DNA of 64,000 bases from Desulfobacterales bacterium (GCA_018335195.1 JAGXKN010000014.1:1-64000); one strand, 5' to 3'; counted from the first letter of the stretch, positions 1-8,176 are shown. Notes: a model not told the origin generated them from the letters alone. Numbers and translations are program-made.

Positions 1-127
1 GTTTAACCCGGAAATCCTGGCCGGCGGTGCGGCCCGCCAGGCCGGCTTCGTGCTGCTCAACCTGGTCATGCTGGCAGCCGCCATCGTGGCCGGCCTGATC
101 GGCGGGAAGCTGGTGTTTAAGGATTAG
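1..127 (+). CDS. C-terminal end of an unidentified membrane protein (partial)
   Basis: An open frame enters from the left edge, with codons starting at base 2, and stops at TAG 125-127, giving 41 visible residues. The tail contains one hydrophobic stretch (around LLNLVMLAAAIVAGLIGG) followed by a short basic/polar end, LVFKD, so the protein very probably ends just after a transmembrane helix. The family cannot be named from this fragment. It points toward the betaine locus, whose genes run the opposite way, so the two meet convergently and share the hairpin region at 136-346. Confidence 0.55.
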   Translation, partial: FNPEILAGGAARQAGFVLLNLVMLAAAIVAGLIGGKLVFKD

Positions 128-230
128 TGGTACACGGTGTCGGATATGCAATCCAACACCGTTGAGAACGGGGATGTGAAGATTTGCAAACCCGTATAGA
201 CATCAACGGTATTAACCGGGACACGGGCTG

Positions 231-258
231 TAGGGGCGAACACACAGGTTCGCCCCTA
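231..258. repeat. 28-base palindromic repeat unit
   Basis: TAGGGGCGAAC (231-241) and GTTCGCCCCTA (248-258) form a perfect 11-bp stem around a 6-base loop, ACACAG. A second inverted repeat, CGGTGT/ACACCG, lies just upstream at about 138-163. Neither has a T-run on the plus strand. From memory, GGGGCGAAC-type palindromes recur between genes in many unrelated bacteria, so this is probably a dispersed REP-like unit and not a dedicated terminator. Confidence 0.5.
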
Positions 259-301
259 CGGATTTACGATTGTCAATGCCTGCATTATTTCGGATATCAA
301 C

Positions 302-346
302 AAAAAAAGGCCCGGATTTCGAAACTTCTCGAAAACCGGGCCTTTT
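302..346 (-). terminator. Intrinsic terminator of the porin gene
   Basis: The arms at 305-315 and 336-346 are perfectly complementary (AAAAGGCCCGG with CCGGGCCTTTT). Read on the minus strand, the stem is followed by a run of seven T. It lies about 40 bases past the porin stop codon, as expected for a Rho-independent terminator of the minus-strand transcript. Because both arms carry A/T ends, it could also stop plus-strand transcription. Confidence 0.85.
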
Positions 347-384
347 GCGCTTTGATTAAAGGATAATCGCTTTATCCCCTCGGC

Positions 385-1584
385 CTAGAAGTAATAGCCG
401 AAGTTGATGTTGAAGCGGTATTTCCAATCATCGTTTGGATTTTCCCCGAACAGACTGTTGTATGCATCCACATCATCTTTCCCGACGAAGTCATTGCCGT
501 TTGAATAGGCCAGATCGGTGTAAATGTACCATCCCCCTCTTGCCCAGGCAGAGCCGAGCACGACCATCTCACTATCGTTAAACGAGCTTTCGTCCTTGAC
601 GATCGAGCTGTACTCGATGTAGGGAATCATGTAGTCGAGCCAGTCCACCTGCGGGGTTTCCAGGTAGTAGCTCAGGGACACCGCGGGAATCATGGCTTCT
701 GCTGCCACCTCAGTCGGGAAGTCATATGCACCCATCTGAACGAGATCAGTCCCCAGTTCATAGCCATTCTTGAGGTCATACTCGTAATAGGTCAGCTGCG
801 CGGCCAGTTTCCAGTTGCCCAGCTGGTTGACCGCATGGATGGATCCAGCCATGTGGTCTCCGTCATCTTGGGTGCCTTTGCTGTCGAGTTGTCCGTACTG
901 CAGGGAAACGCCGAGATCCGTGGTTACATCGCCCATTTCAATCGGGTAAATGGCGCGGATATTGAACTGATTGCGTTCTTCGTAGCCGTTTCCGCCTTCA
1001 TCCACCACATCGTAGGAGTACCGGGCGCTGTCCTCAGAGAAATTCTCACCATAATAGGAGCCTTCATCCGAATAATAGTATGCGAAAGCCAGGCTCAGCT
1101 TATCCACCGACATGGTGTATTTCGTACCCAGATCCATGTCGTCGGAAAGGCCCACATAATAGTGCTGGTCAAACATCCAGCTCTGGGAGATGCCGTAGGG
1201 CCCGGGGCCGAAGGGAACCCGATTCACACCTAACTGCACCTGGCTGTCGTTCTCAAAGTTGTAGCCGACCCAGCCGGTGTGCAGAAAATGGTAGTTGTCG
1301 TGGTTGTTGGGTCCATAACCCGGGTAGAACCTGTATTCTGCCTTGCCGATCCAAGGGCCCTGCTCATAATCCAGGTTTATACGGAACGTGTCCAGTGAGA
1401 AAGCACCGCCATCATCGTCGGTACGCGAAGGTCGATTTAATTCAGGTGCATAATCCCCAATCGTGTAATTCGCCCGCATGGCGCCGCCGATTGTCAGCGG
1501 GCCCAGGTCAATGCCTGCTGCGGCGGTCATGGGGAACCCCAACAGGAACACCAATAAACCGGTTAATAATAACTTCTTTTTCAT
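385..1584 (-). CDS. Outer-membrane beta-barrel porin-like protein
   Basis: The 399-residue product starts with a classic signal peptide (MKKKLLLTGLLVFLLGFPMTAAAG) and continues as alternating aromatic/polar strands, with many Tyr and Asp and regular Gly turns. It ends in NFGYYF, and a terminal Phe is the usual Bam recognition signal of outer-membrane barrels. No periplasmic or enzymatic domain is visible, so a porin of 14-18 strands is the best reading. An AAAGGAG ribosome site precedes the ATG. It is the last gene of the minus-strand betaine transporter locus, so a role in letting osmoprotectants across the outer membrane is plausible, but that is inferred from position only. It has its own candidate promoter region at 1694-1732. 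Confidence 0.75.
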   Translation of the reverse strand: MKKKLLLTGLLVFLLGFPMTAAAGIDLGPLTIGGAMRANYTIGDYAPELNRPSRTDDDGGAFSLDTFRINLDYEQGPWIGKAEYRFYPGYGPNNHDNYHFLHTGWVGYNFENDSQVQLGVNRVPFGPGPYGISQSWMFDQHYYVGLSDDMDLGTKYTMSVDKLSLAFAYYYSDEGSYYGENFSEDSARYSYDVVDEGGNGYEERNQFNIRAIYPIEMGDVTTDLGVSLQYGQLDSKGTQDDGDHMAGSIHAVNQLGNWKLAAQLTYYEYDLKNGYELGTDLVQMGAYDFPTEVAAEAMIPAVSLSYYLETPQVDWLDYMIPYIEYSSIVKDESSFNDSEMVVLGSAWARGGWYIYTDLAYSNGNDFVGKDDVDAYNSLFGENPNDDWKYRFNINFGYYF

Positions 1585-1693
1585 GCCGCACTCCTTTCGT
1601 TTTTAAATTTTCAATTCGAACAAGAGCATACAAAGCTCACGAGGCCATGTCATGCTCAGTTTCCGCTTCTGCAGATTTTTTACCGGTGAAACG

Positions 1694-1732
1694 GTAAACT
1701 TAAAGGTTTACATAGAAGTGCGGCCCTGTCAA
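1694..1732 (-). promoter_or_regulatory. Candidate promoter with overlapping inverted repeat, upstream of the porin
   Basis: On the minus strand a perfect TTGACA (complement of 1727-1732) is followed after 16 bases by TAAACC, a poor -10. The -10 position overlaps an imperfect inverted repeat at 1694-1711 (arms GTAAAC/GTTTAC, 7 of 9 positions per half matching). A repressor or activator site over the -10 of an osmotically relevant porin is plausible. The regulator is not identifiable. Confidence 0.35.
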
Positions 1733-1752
1733 TAACGAAATCCAATACTTGG

Positions 1753-2631
1753 CTAATTGTTGTCTTCCGAAACATCCGGCAGCCAGCGTTGAACCTTGTC
1801 CGGGTGCTGTTGTACCCATTCTACGGCGCTTTTATAAGGTGCATCGCTTTCCTGGATCATGTTCATCACCTGGTTGAGATCCCGGGCTTCCCAGTGAAAA
1901 TTGTCAAGAAACCGGTAAAGATCCGGCTTGTCTTTGCGGAGGCCGGTTCTGACAACGGTGTGGATATATTCCGCACCGCCGTAGACGTTTTCCGGGTCCT
2001 TGAGATACTTCAGATCCCATCTGGCAAATTTCCAGTGCGGCGTCCAGCCGGTGACCACCACCCATTCCTTGTTTTTGATCTTATCACTCAGCACGTCCGT
2101 CATTATCGCCCCGCTTCCGCCTACGAGCTTCATGCCCGCCATGTCGTAGATTTCCATGGCCTCTTCTGTCAGGGTCATGATGCCGGCTCCTGGATCAATG
2201 CCGGTAATTTTGTTGTCAAATTTTTCGGCATGGGCGTCAAGTCCGGCAATGGAGTCCACGGATACGTAGTTCGGGACTACGAGCCCGACCTTTGTGCCCG
2301 CCAGGTTGGGCCCAAGGTCAATCACGTTGTCCTCGACCTTGGCATAATAGTGCTGGTGCAGGCTGGGAAGCCAGGCGCAGACAAATCCGTCCACACTTCC
2401 GCTGGCCGTGGCCTGCCAGAGGGCCGCGGCGCCGACCGGCGTGAGCTCACAGTCATATCCCATTTTTTCCTCGAGCACGGCTTTGACCACATGGGATGCG
2501 GCTGAGGCACACGACCATTGCGCATAGGCGATTTTGCAGGTTTTTTTGTCTGCTGTCGCCGCGCTGCCGGTAAAAAACAGGACTGCCATTGCCATTGCGA
2601 GAATCCCGCAGGGCCATTTTGCGTGCTTCAT
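1753..2631 (-). CDS. proX: Glycine betaine/proline ABC transporter substrate-binding protein (OpuAC family), copy 1
   Basis: The 292-residue protein has a signal peptide (hydrophobic core GILAMAMAVLFFTGSAATA) and an OpuAC fold. It contains AQWSCASAASHVV near the N-terminus, CAWLPSLHQHYY around residue 95 and GWTPHWKFARWDLKYL around residue 205, a spread of Trp/Tyr typical of the aromatic boxes that bind quaternary amines. It should bind glycine betaine or a related solute in the periplasm and deliver it to ProW/ProV. It lies directly downstream of a second, only distantly similar OpuAC protein (2818-3861). The two probably differ in ligand (betaine, choline, proline betaine or similar), which the sequence does not settle. 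The ribosome site before the ATG is weak, so some expression may depend on the upstream gene. Confidence 0.85.
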   Translation of the reverse strand: MKHAKWPCGILAMAMAVLFFTGSAATADKKTCKIAYAQWSCASAASHVVKAVLEEKMGYDCELTPVGAAALWQATASGSVDGFVCAWLPSLHQHYYAKVEDNVIDLGPNLAGTKVGLVVPNYVSVDSIAGLDAHAEKFDNKITGIDPGAGIMTLTEEAMEIYDMAGMKLVGGSGAIMTDVLSDKIKNKEWVVVTGWTPHWKFARWDLKYLKDPENVYGGAEYIHTVVRTGLRKDKPDLYRFLDNFHWEARDLNQVMNMIQESDAPYKSAVEWVQQHPDKVQRWLPDVSEDNN

Positions 2632-2749
2632 GGTCGCGTTTCCGTTTTCAGCGGCAGTTTCTGGTTAGATGCGGGTTTTTTCGGTATGCTGCGGACCGAT
2701 TATATAAACCCTCCGGACCATTTCCGAAGGGTTTATGTGATCCTTCCGG

Positions 2750-2789
2750 GCATGCCTGAAGCGCTTTTTAAAAAGCGCTTCAGGCATGC
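2750..2789 (-). terminator. 40-base perfect palindrome between the two binding-protein genes
   Basis: Positions 2750-2769 and 2770-2789 are exact reverse complements, giving a 20-bp stem whose centre is TTTTT/AAAAA. A smaller inverted repeat (AAACCCT/AGGGTTT, about 2706-2733) follows on the minus strand. There is no clean U-tract after the large stem in the direction of transcription, so it may act as a weak terminator or as an mRNA 3'-end stabiliser for proX copy 2, making the ratio of the two binding proteins unequal. Confidence 0.5.
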
Positions 2790-2817
2790 ATTTTTTCAAA
2801 AACCAACGCGCTGCAGA

Positions 2818-3861
2818 TTACTTGGCGGCCGCCTTGGCGGCATCAAGCCAAGCGTTCCACTTCTGCTGGTTGGCCTCGATCCATTCGTCCACGTGCCGCT
2901 CGATGTCCTCCTGCTTGTCCTCGCCTTCATACATCTTGGTGTTCTGCGTTGTAATATCGGAAAACGGCACAGACATCAGGGAGAACATGGTTTTGACCGC
3001 GGGATTGTTTTCCAGAAAATCGTTGTTGGCAACCACGCGGATGTCGTTTGCCACGTAACCCATCTTGCAGGGATCAGTCACCGTACCGGTCAGCCCCTTG
3101 GCCACCATGTATTCCTCAAATCCCTTTTGATCTTCTTTGGGAACAATTTCGGGCACGTTGATCCACATCACGTCCTCGCCCGGCTTGAGCTTGTTCACGG
3201 TCCAGTTCGGCGTCCAGGTGTAGAACAAAATGGGCTCGCCGTCATTGTAACGGGCCACGGCATCTGCCATTCCGGCTGCGTATCCGGCCTTGATCAGGTT
3301 GATGTGATCATGCAGGTCATAAGTATCCATATGGAATGCGATCTTTTTTTCGCAGCCCCAGCCCGGCGGGCATGCAACCATGTCGGCCTTGCCGTCACCG
3401 TTGGCGTCAAATGCTTCCTTGACCTCTTCGCGCTTGAAATCATCCAGGGAGGTGATATCGTATTTCTCAACATGCTCCTTGGACACCAGGTACCCCTGAA
3501 CCGCGCCTTTGGTGACCACGGTGCCGGCCATGGTGATGTCCTTTTTCCAGTTGTCGGGCAGAAATTCCCCGTGCAGCGGAAACCAGCCGTTTGCCCAGAA
3601 ATCCAGATCGCCTGCGGCAAGGGATCTGTAAAAAATGGGTGCGGCAAGTTTCTTGGCGTCCTTTACTTCATATCCGAGCTCATCGCATGCCCTGGAATAA
3701 AGTGCTTCCAGGAAGAAACCGGACTGCCATGTTGCGGCAGCCGGCTGGATGGTTTTGCCCTTGCCGGGCAGATCCTCGGCAAAAGAAGTGCCGGGAAATG
3801 CCATCAGGCATGCGGACAGAAGAACAACCGCGAGTCCGGCTTTTTTCAGTAAATGTTTCAT
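2818..3861 (-). CDS. proX: Glycine betaine/proline ABC transporter substrate-binding protein (ProX type), copy 2
   Basis: This 347-residue OpuAC-family protein has a signal peptide (MKHLLKKAGLAVVLLSACLMAFPGTSFA). Key stretches are AATWQSGFFLEALY near residue 43, LDFWANGWFPLHGEFLP near residue 87 and FYTWTPNWTVNKLKPGEDV near residue 213, all rich in Trp as expected for a betaine-binding cleft. Length and spacing resemble E. coli ProX. A strong AGGAGG ribosome site precedes the ATG. It follows proW by about 55 bases in the same operon and is likely the main soluble receptor of the ProVW transporter, delivering compatible solutes in the periplasm. A strong palindrome follows the gene before the second binding protein. 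Confidence 0.9.
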   Translation of the reverse strand: MKHLLKKAGLAVVLLSACLMAFPGTSFAEDLPGKGKTIQPAAATWQSGFFLEALYSRACDELGYEVKDAKKLAAPIFYRSLAAGDLDFWANGWFPLHGEFLPDNWKKDITMAGTVVTKGAVQGYLVSKEHVEKYDITSLDDFKREEVKEAFDANGDGKADMVACPPGWGCEKKIAFHMDTYDLHDHINLIKAGYAAGMADAVARYNDGEPILFYTWTPNWTVNKLKPGEDVMWINVPEIVPKEDQKGFEEYMVAKGLTGTVTDPCKMGYVANDIRVVANNDFLENNPAVKTMFSLMSVPFSDITTQNTKMYEGEDKQEDIERHVDEWIEANQQKWNAWLDAAKAAAK

Positions 3862-3917
3862 AGGAATCCTCCTTTTCTTTTAGGTTTCAACACATTTTAA
3901 GGCAGCCATGTTCAAAA

Positions 3918-4766
3918 TTATTCCTGCGGCTTGCCGGAACCCAGGGCCTGGGTGATCCGGTCAAGCACCATGGCCATCAGGACAATGCCCAGTCCGCCGA
4001 TGCCGGCCAGTCCTACCTGGAGGCTGTTTAAGCCCTCAAACACCGGCACGCCGAGGCCGCCGGCACCGATCAGCGAGGCAATCACAACCATGGAAAGCGA
4101 GAGCATGATCGTCTGGTTCAGCCCCGCCATGATGGTGGTCAGCGCCAGGGGGATCTGGACCTTCCAGAGCACCTGCCGCTGGGTGGCGCCGAATGAATAG
4201 GTGGCCTCGATGAGTTCGGGGTGCACCTGCCGGATGCCCAGGTTGGTCAGCCGGATAATGGGCGGCATGGAGAAAATGATCGTTGCAATGACGCCGGCCA
4301 CCGTGCCGATGGAAAACAGCATCACCACCGGAACAAGATAGACGAATGCGGGGGTGGTCTGCATGGCATCGAGCACCGGTCTTAAAACGGACTCAAACCG
4401 GTCGCTGCGCGAGGATATAATGCCCAGGGGCACGCCGATCAATACGTCCACGAACACCGCGGAAATCACCATGGCCAGGGTGGTCATGGTTTCATCCCAC
4501 AGCCCGGTAAACCCGATAAAAGCCATGGCTATGAAGCTGAAGACCCCAACTTTCCATCCCGCGGCCTTCCATCCGGCAACCAGGAAGATGATCAGAACGA
4601 TTTCCGGCGGAAGCCACAGGAGCAGATCGTTAATGCCGTTTAGCATCCACTCGATGGGCATTTTAATGGCCTGGAAAAACGGCCTGTAGTTGCCCACGAG
4701 CCAGTCCACAGCCAGTGCGATCCAGTCGTCCAGGGGGATGGTGTACTTGAATATATTAAAAAACAT
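3918..4766 (-). CDS. proW: Glycine betaine/proline ABC transporter permease
   Basis: The 282-residue integral membrane protein has a BPD_transp_1 domain. The EAA loop that contacts the ATPase reads SFGATQRQVLWKVQIP followed by a Gly-rich segment (LIGAGGLGVPVFEGL). An N-terminal extension (about 90 residues, including DWIALAVDWLVGNYRPFF) matches the ProW subtype. It forms the membrane channel for osmoprotectant import. The start codon overlaps the proV stop by one base (TAATG), so the two are translationally coupled. Confidence 0.93.
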   Translation of the reverse strand: MFFNIFKYTIPLDDWIALAVDWLVGNYRPFFQAIKMPIEWMLNGINDLLLWLPPEIVLIIFLVAGWKAAGWKVGVFSFIAMAFIGFTGLWDETMTTLAMVISAVFVDVLIGVPLGIISSRSDRFESVLRPVLDAMQTTPAFVYLVPVVMLFSIGTVAGVIATIIFSMPPIIRLTNLGIRQVHPELIEATYSFGATQRQVLWKVQIPLALTTIMAGLNQTIMLSLSMVVIASLIGAGGLGVPVFEGLNSLQVGLAGIGGLGIVLMAMVLDRITQALGSGKPQE

Positions 4767-6052
4767 TATGCCTCCTCGGCGGCGGTATCAGCTTCGGCCT
4801 CGGTCTCGGTCTCGGCCTCCGCTTCCGCCTCAGCTTCGCGGGTTAAGGTTTTCAAAAACAGGTGCCTGGAGATGGTGCCGAAAAACTTGTTGTTTTCATC
4901 CACGATCGGAACCGGGCATTCATAGGAGGTCAGTTTGGGCAGAATGTCCTGGAGCGTGGAATCCTTGTGAACCGGCTCGACGCCCTCGAGAAAGGCGGGC
5001 TTAATGTCTTCGGAAGCTATTGACTCGTCTTCAATTGCTGCGTTTACGCTGTCAAATGACACCACGCCGACATATGCCCGATCCCTGCGCACGATATATG
5101 CATGTTCGCGGTCATATTCATTAAGCCGCTGGCGGACCGCCCGGAGGCCGGCCTTGTGCATGGGGAAGGTGACTTGGGTGCTGGTGGCGATATCGCCGGC
5201 AGTGTAGACGTTGGTGGGATCCACGCCCCGGAAAAAGGCCTTGACGTATTCATCCGCCGGGCTTCTGAGAATCTCTTCAGGGGAGCCGATCTGGACGATC
5301 CGTCCGCTTTCCATCATTGCGATGCGGTCGCCGATGCGCATGGCCTCATCCAGGTCGTGGGAGATAAAGACCACCGTTCTTTCGCTGCCTTCCTGGAGTT
5401 TGAGCAGCTCATCCTGCATTTCTGTTCGGATCAGGGGGTCAAGCGCGGAAAACGCCTCGTCCATGAGCATGATATCCGGATCCACGGCAAGGCCCCGGGC
5501 AAGGCCCACACGCTGTTTCATGCCGCCGGACAGGGCAGTGGGGTAGCTGTTTGCCACGTGTTCAAGCCCGACCTGTTTTAAGGCGTTCATGGCCCGTTCC
5601 TGGCGTTTCTTCTCGTCAATGCTCATGATTTCCAGCCCGAACGCGGCGTTTTGGAGCACCGTTAAATGCGGCATCAGCGCAAAGGACTGGAATACCATGG
5701 ACATGTATTTTCTGCGCATATCCACGAGTTCCTTGGTATCCATTTGCGTAATGTCCTGGTCCTCTACAATGATTTTGCCGGCAGTGGGCTCAATGAGCCG
5801 GTTGAGCAGCCGGACCAGGGTGGATTTGCCGGACCCGGACAGCCCCATGATCACGAAAACTTCCCCGGCGTAAACCGAGAAGCTGGCGTTTTCAACCCCG
5901 ATGGTAAGGCCGGTTTCTTTGTAAATCTCATCTTTTTTCTTGCCCTGCTCGATTAATTTAAAGGCAGATTCGGGGTCTCCGCCGAAAATTTTGTAGGCAT
6001 TCTCCACTTTCAGTCTTACATGGCCGTTGCCGTTTGTTGAGTTGTTCGACAT
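4766..6052 (-). CDS. proV: Glycine betaine/proline ABC transporter ATP-binding protein
   Basis: The 428-residue ABC ATPase carries Walker A GLSGSGKST (around residue 72), signature LSGGMKQRV, Walker B IMLMDEAFSALDPL and the H-loop VFISHDLDEAM. The C-terminal third holds a CBS-pair region, the part that senses ionic strength in OpuA/ProV relatives. The protein ends in a very acidic low-complexity tail of repeated Glu-Ala and Glu-Thr pairs, longer than usual for ProV; such a tail could tune the response to salt, but this is speculation. It is the first gene of the locus proV-proW-proX-proX-porin, with an AAGGGA ribosome site and a long AT-rich upstream region (6053-6594). Confidence 0.93.
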   Translation of the reverse strand: MSNNSTNGNGHVRLKVENAYKIFGGDPESAFKLIEQGKKKDEIYKETGLTIGVENASFSVYAGEVFVIMGLSGSGKSTLVRLLNRLIEPTAGKIIVEDQDITQMDTKELVDMRRKYMSMVFQSFALMPHLTVLQNAAFGLEIMSIDEKKRQERAMNALKQVGLEHVANSYPTALSGGMKQRVGLARGLAVDPDIMLMDEAFSALDPLIRTEMQDELLKLQEGSERTVVFISHDLDEAMRIGDRIAMMESGRIVQIGSPEEILRSPADEYVKAFFRGVDPTNVYTAGDIATSTQVTFPMHKAGLRAVRQRLNEYDREHAYIVRRDRAYVGVVSFDSVNAAIEDESIASEDIKPAFLEGVEPVHKDSTLQDILPKLTSYECPVPIVDENNKFFGTISRHLFLKTLTREAEAEAEAETETEAEADTAAEEA

Positions 6053-6273
6053 GATTTTTATCCCTTGTCTGAGTTATGTTCTTGATTCCGCCTTTTTAAA
6101 AAGTTTTTGTTTCCCGGTGCCCCGCCGGCGGCTTTTTTTCGCCGGAACTCGGTATCAGGAAATACGATGATTCGTTATCAAGCGGGCTTTTCCGCACGCC
6201 GCATGGGTTTTCAAAGACCAAGACATGTATGGCTTTTGTGCTTATGAATCCGACAAAAAATGGCATATTCTAA

Positions 6274-6301
6274 AAAATATTGGCATTCCCTTAAAAGTCA
6301 A
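6274..6301 (-). promoter_or_regulatory. Candidate sigma-70-type promoter of the betaine transport operon
   Basis: On the minus strand TTGACT (complement of 6296-6301) is followed after 16 bases by TATTTT (6274-6279), inside the AT-rich gap upstream of proV. This would give a leader of about 215 bases before the proV ATG. The -10 is imperfect and other AT-rich hexamers lie nearby, so the choice is tentative. Confidence 0.35.
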
Positions 6302-6462
6302 ATAAAATGAAATCCGAGAACGAAATTAAATTTTTGAATTATCCGCTGATCGTTTCCCGGTTAATGTATACAATTCAATATTTTTATTATACTCTGCCTG
6401 GTTTGTCAATGCAAGGGCGTCTGAAAATATGGCGCCGGCCGGCGGGGATGTACTAAAAATGA

Positions 6463-6491
6463 TTGATATTATACGAATTATTTAATATTGT
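6463..6491 (+). promoter_or_regulatory. Candidate promoter of the acyltransferase gene
   Basis: TTGATA (6463-6468), a 17-base spacer and TATTGT (6486-6491) lie about 100 bases before the chosen start of the acyltransferase. The surrounding gap 6053-6594 is AT-rich compared with its flanks and contains no convincing gene; apart from the two promoter candidates and a GCCGGCG/CGCCGG inverted repeat near 6124-6145, nothing else is recognised in it. Confidence 0.4.
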
Positions 6492-6594
6492 AAAACTACA
6501 ACATTGTTCAGGCGGAGATGGCAGTGCCGCAGATGTCTTTATGCGCAGGTTGTTTCGGGGAAAGGGGAGAATCGATTCGCGGGAGAGGAGGGGT

Positions 6595-7491
6595 ATGATA
6601 TCTTTTCTGCCGACGTTTATCCGGGGCTTTGTCACGTTTGTATTCTACCTTGTTTTTACCATCGGCCTGAGTCTTTTTTTCTTCGCAGTGGCAGCCGTCA
6701 AGTTTGCCGTTCCACAGGCCGCGGTACGGCGGGTCACCAGCCGCATTCTGGACTGGATTGCCAGTGGCCTGTGGGTGGGATGCGCCATGTGGACCCATCG
6801 GTTCACCGGGCGCATCCAGTGGCAAATACTGGGGGATGGAGATTTCCGTATTGACCGCTGGTGCCTGATCGTTTCCAATCACCAGAGCTGGGTGGATATC
6901 CTGGTGATTATCCACGTGCTTGCCGGAAAAGTGCCACCCTACAAGTTTTTTATCAAAAAGGAGCTGCTTTGGGTTCCGTTTTTCGGGCAGTGCCTGTGGG
7001 CCCTGGACTTTCCGGTAATGAAGCGGTATTCAAGGGCGTTTCTGGAAAAGTACCCGCATTTAAAGGGAAAGGACCTGGAAACCGCACGGCGGTCGTGCGA
7101 GAAGTTCAAAAACACCCCGGTTTCCGTAATGAATTTTATCGAGGGAACCCGCTTTACCCGCGAAAAGCATGCCAGCCAGCAGTCTCCTTTTACGCATCTG
7201 CTTAGGCCGCGGGCGGGCGGACTTGCCATGGCCGTCTACGCAATGGGCGATCTGGTCGAACCCCTGGTGGATATTACCATCGCCTATCCCGAGGGGGTGC
7301 CGGGGCTGTGGGAATTTTTCTGCGGCCGCACCCGCAGGGTAAAAGTGCATATGCGTCTTTTGCAGGTCCCCCCGGAGCTCCGGGGCGTCAATTATTTTAC
7401 GGATACCGACAATCGGCAACGCTTTAATGAATGGCTCCATCAATTGTGGACGGAAAAGGACCGCACCATGGAGGGGTTGCTGGCAGAATGA
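6595..7491 (+). CDS. 1-acylglycerol-3-phosphate acyltransferase-like protein (PlsC/YihG type)
   Basis: This is a 298-residue membrane-bound lysophospholipid acyltransferase homologue. It has the catalytic NHx4D-type block as NHQSWVDILVI, a second block KKELLWVPFFGQ, and the FIEGTRFT block that binds the glycerol phosphate; the order and spacing resemble E. coli YihG/PlsC. The N-terminus is hydrophobic (ISFLPTFIRGFVTFVFYLVFTIGLSLFF split over two helices). The frame is open upstream to 6463, but the ATG at 6595 has a strong GAGAGGAGG site and begins the family-like sequence, so it is preferred. The likely role is transfer of an acyl chain to a lysophospholipid or related acceptor in the inner membrane. 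It stands alone, divergent from proV. Confidence 0.85.
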   Translation: MISFLPTFIRGFVTFVFYLVFTIGLSLFFFAVAAVKFAVPQAAVRRVTSRILDWIASGLWVGCAMWTHRFTGRIQWQILGDGDFRIDRWCLIVSNHQSWVDILVIIHVLAGKVPPYKFFIKKELLWVPFFGQCLWALDFPVMKRYSRAFLEKYPHLKGKDLETARRSCEKFKNTPVSVMNFIEGTRFTREKHASQQSPFTHLLRPRAGGLAMAVYAMGDLVEPLVDITIAYPEGVPGLWEFFCGRTRRVKVHMRLLQVPPELRGVNYFTDTDNRQRFNEWLHQLWTEKDRTMEGLLAE

Positions 7492-7539
7492 GACCGTGAC
7501 CGCAGGCTTTTGCGCCAGGCCTCCCCCGCCCGCGGCTGC

Positions 7540-7932
7540 TCAGAAATGCCCGCCGCAGCCGCAGTCACAGCCGCTGCAGGCTGCAATTTCAGCCATCGCC
7601 CGCACAACTGCTCGCGGATCTGCCGGGTCCACGGAGATAATTTTCAGGTTCAGATAAAACGGGTCAAGCGGGATTTTCAGTTTCATGGGAAACGGGAAGA
7701 TATGCCCGAAAAACTCCGGGATATAGGACCTGCTCACTTCAATGCTCCGGCAATCCCCGGCAGCCCTGCCTTCGATCTGGCGTTCCAGGGGAGTGAGCCC
7801 GGCCTTGCCGAGTCCGAAAATAAATTCAACCGGCGCAGGCTCCATCAGTTCCGTGCCGGAGGGTCTTTTGCCGGCTGAAACTTCCAGGCTCACCTTTTTT
7901 AGCGGTGCAATGGGCTGAATATCGTGTTTCAT
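7540..7932 (-). CDS. Small FKBP/SlyD-like protein with a Cys-rich C-terminal tail
   Basis: The 130-residue product contains the FKBP signature region PVEFIFGLGKAGLTPLERQ followed by IEGRAAGDCRSIEV, which lines up with the hydrophobic pocket and flap start of SlyD-type peptidyl-prolyl isomerases. The rest of the FKBP fold is only weakly recognisable. The extreme C-terminus, ACSGCDCGCGGHF, has four Cys and a His and looks like a metal-binding tail, comparable in position to the His/Cys tail of SlyD. A GGAAGG site precedes the ATG. A metal-handling folding helper is the best guess; catalytic activity is not assured. The gene faces the acyltransferase gene and is divergent from rubrerythrin. Confidence 0.6.
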   Translation of the reverse strand: MKHDIQPIAPLKKVSLEVSAGKRPSGTELMEPAPVEFIFGLGKAGLTPLERQIEGRAAGDCRSIEVSRSYIPEFFGHIFPFPMKLKIPLDPFYLNLKIISVDPADPRAVVRAMAEIAACSGCDCGCGGHF

Positions 7933-8039
7933 GGTCCTTCCTTTTTATTATGGGGCTTTGTTCAAGCTCGGTTCTGACTATAGCACACGGAAAAGGGCGG
8001 TATCAATACCTGCCGTATGCGGGTGTATCAAAATGATCA

Positions 8040-8057
8040 CTGTCTCAGGTGAGACAG
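8040..8057. promoter_or_regulatory. Palindromic candidate activator site upstream of the sigma-54-type promoter
   Basis: CTGTCTCA and TGAGACAG form a perfect 8-bp inverted repeat around GG. It lies about 100 bases upstream of the -24 element at 8141, the usual distance for the upstream activating sequence of an NtrC-family enhancer-binding protein. The activator is not encoded in the window. Confidence 0.5.
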
Positions 8058-8140
8058 CCGGGGGACTGCCGCCCCGCGGGAAGGTGGGCAGCCTTATCAA
8101 GCCGGCGTATGAGGCGCCGCGGTCAACCGGAGCCCGGTTT

Positions 8141-8155
8141 TGGCACGATACTTGT
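8141..8155 (+). promoter_or_regulatory. Candidate sigma-54 (RpoN) promoter of rubrerythrin
   Basis: TGGCACG, four bases, then TTGT matches the -24/-12 sigma-54 consensus (TGGCACG-N4-TTGC) with one change in the -12 element. Transcription would begin near 8166, giving a leader of about 80 bases that contains the palindrome at 8177-8198. Confidence 0.6.
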
Positions 8156-8176
8156 AAAAGGACATGAATGTGTTTG

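Noticed and set aside
184-366. 60-codon frame after the first gene
   Set aside because: It covers two hairpins and the porin terminator and has no homology-like features.
4780-4850. Possible tandem repeat or CRISPR-like array
   Set aside because: It is the codon repetition for the Glu/Ala/Thr acidic tail of ProV.
6463-6594. Longer N-terminus for the acyltransferase
   Set aside because: The added residues are polar and unlike the family; the strong ribosome site lies before 6595.
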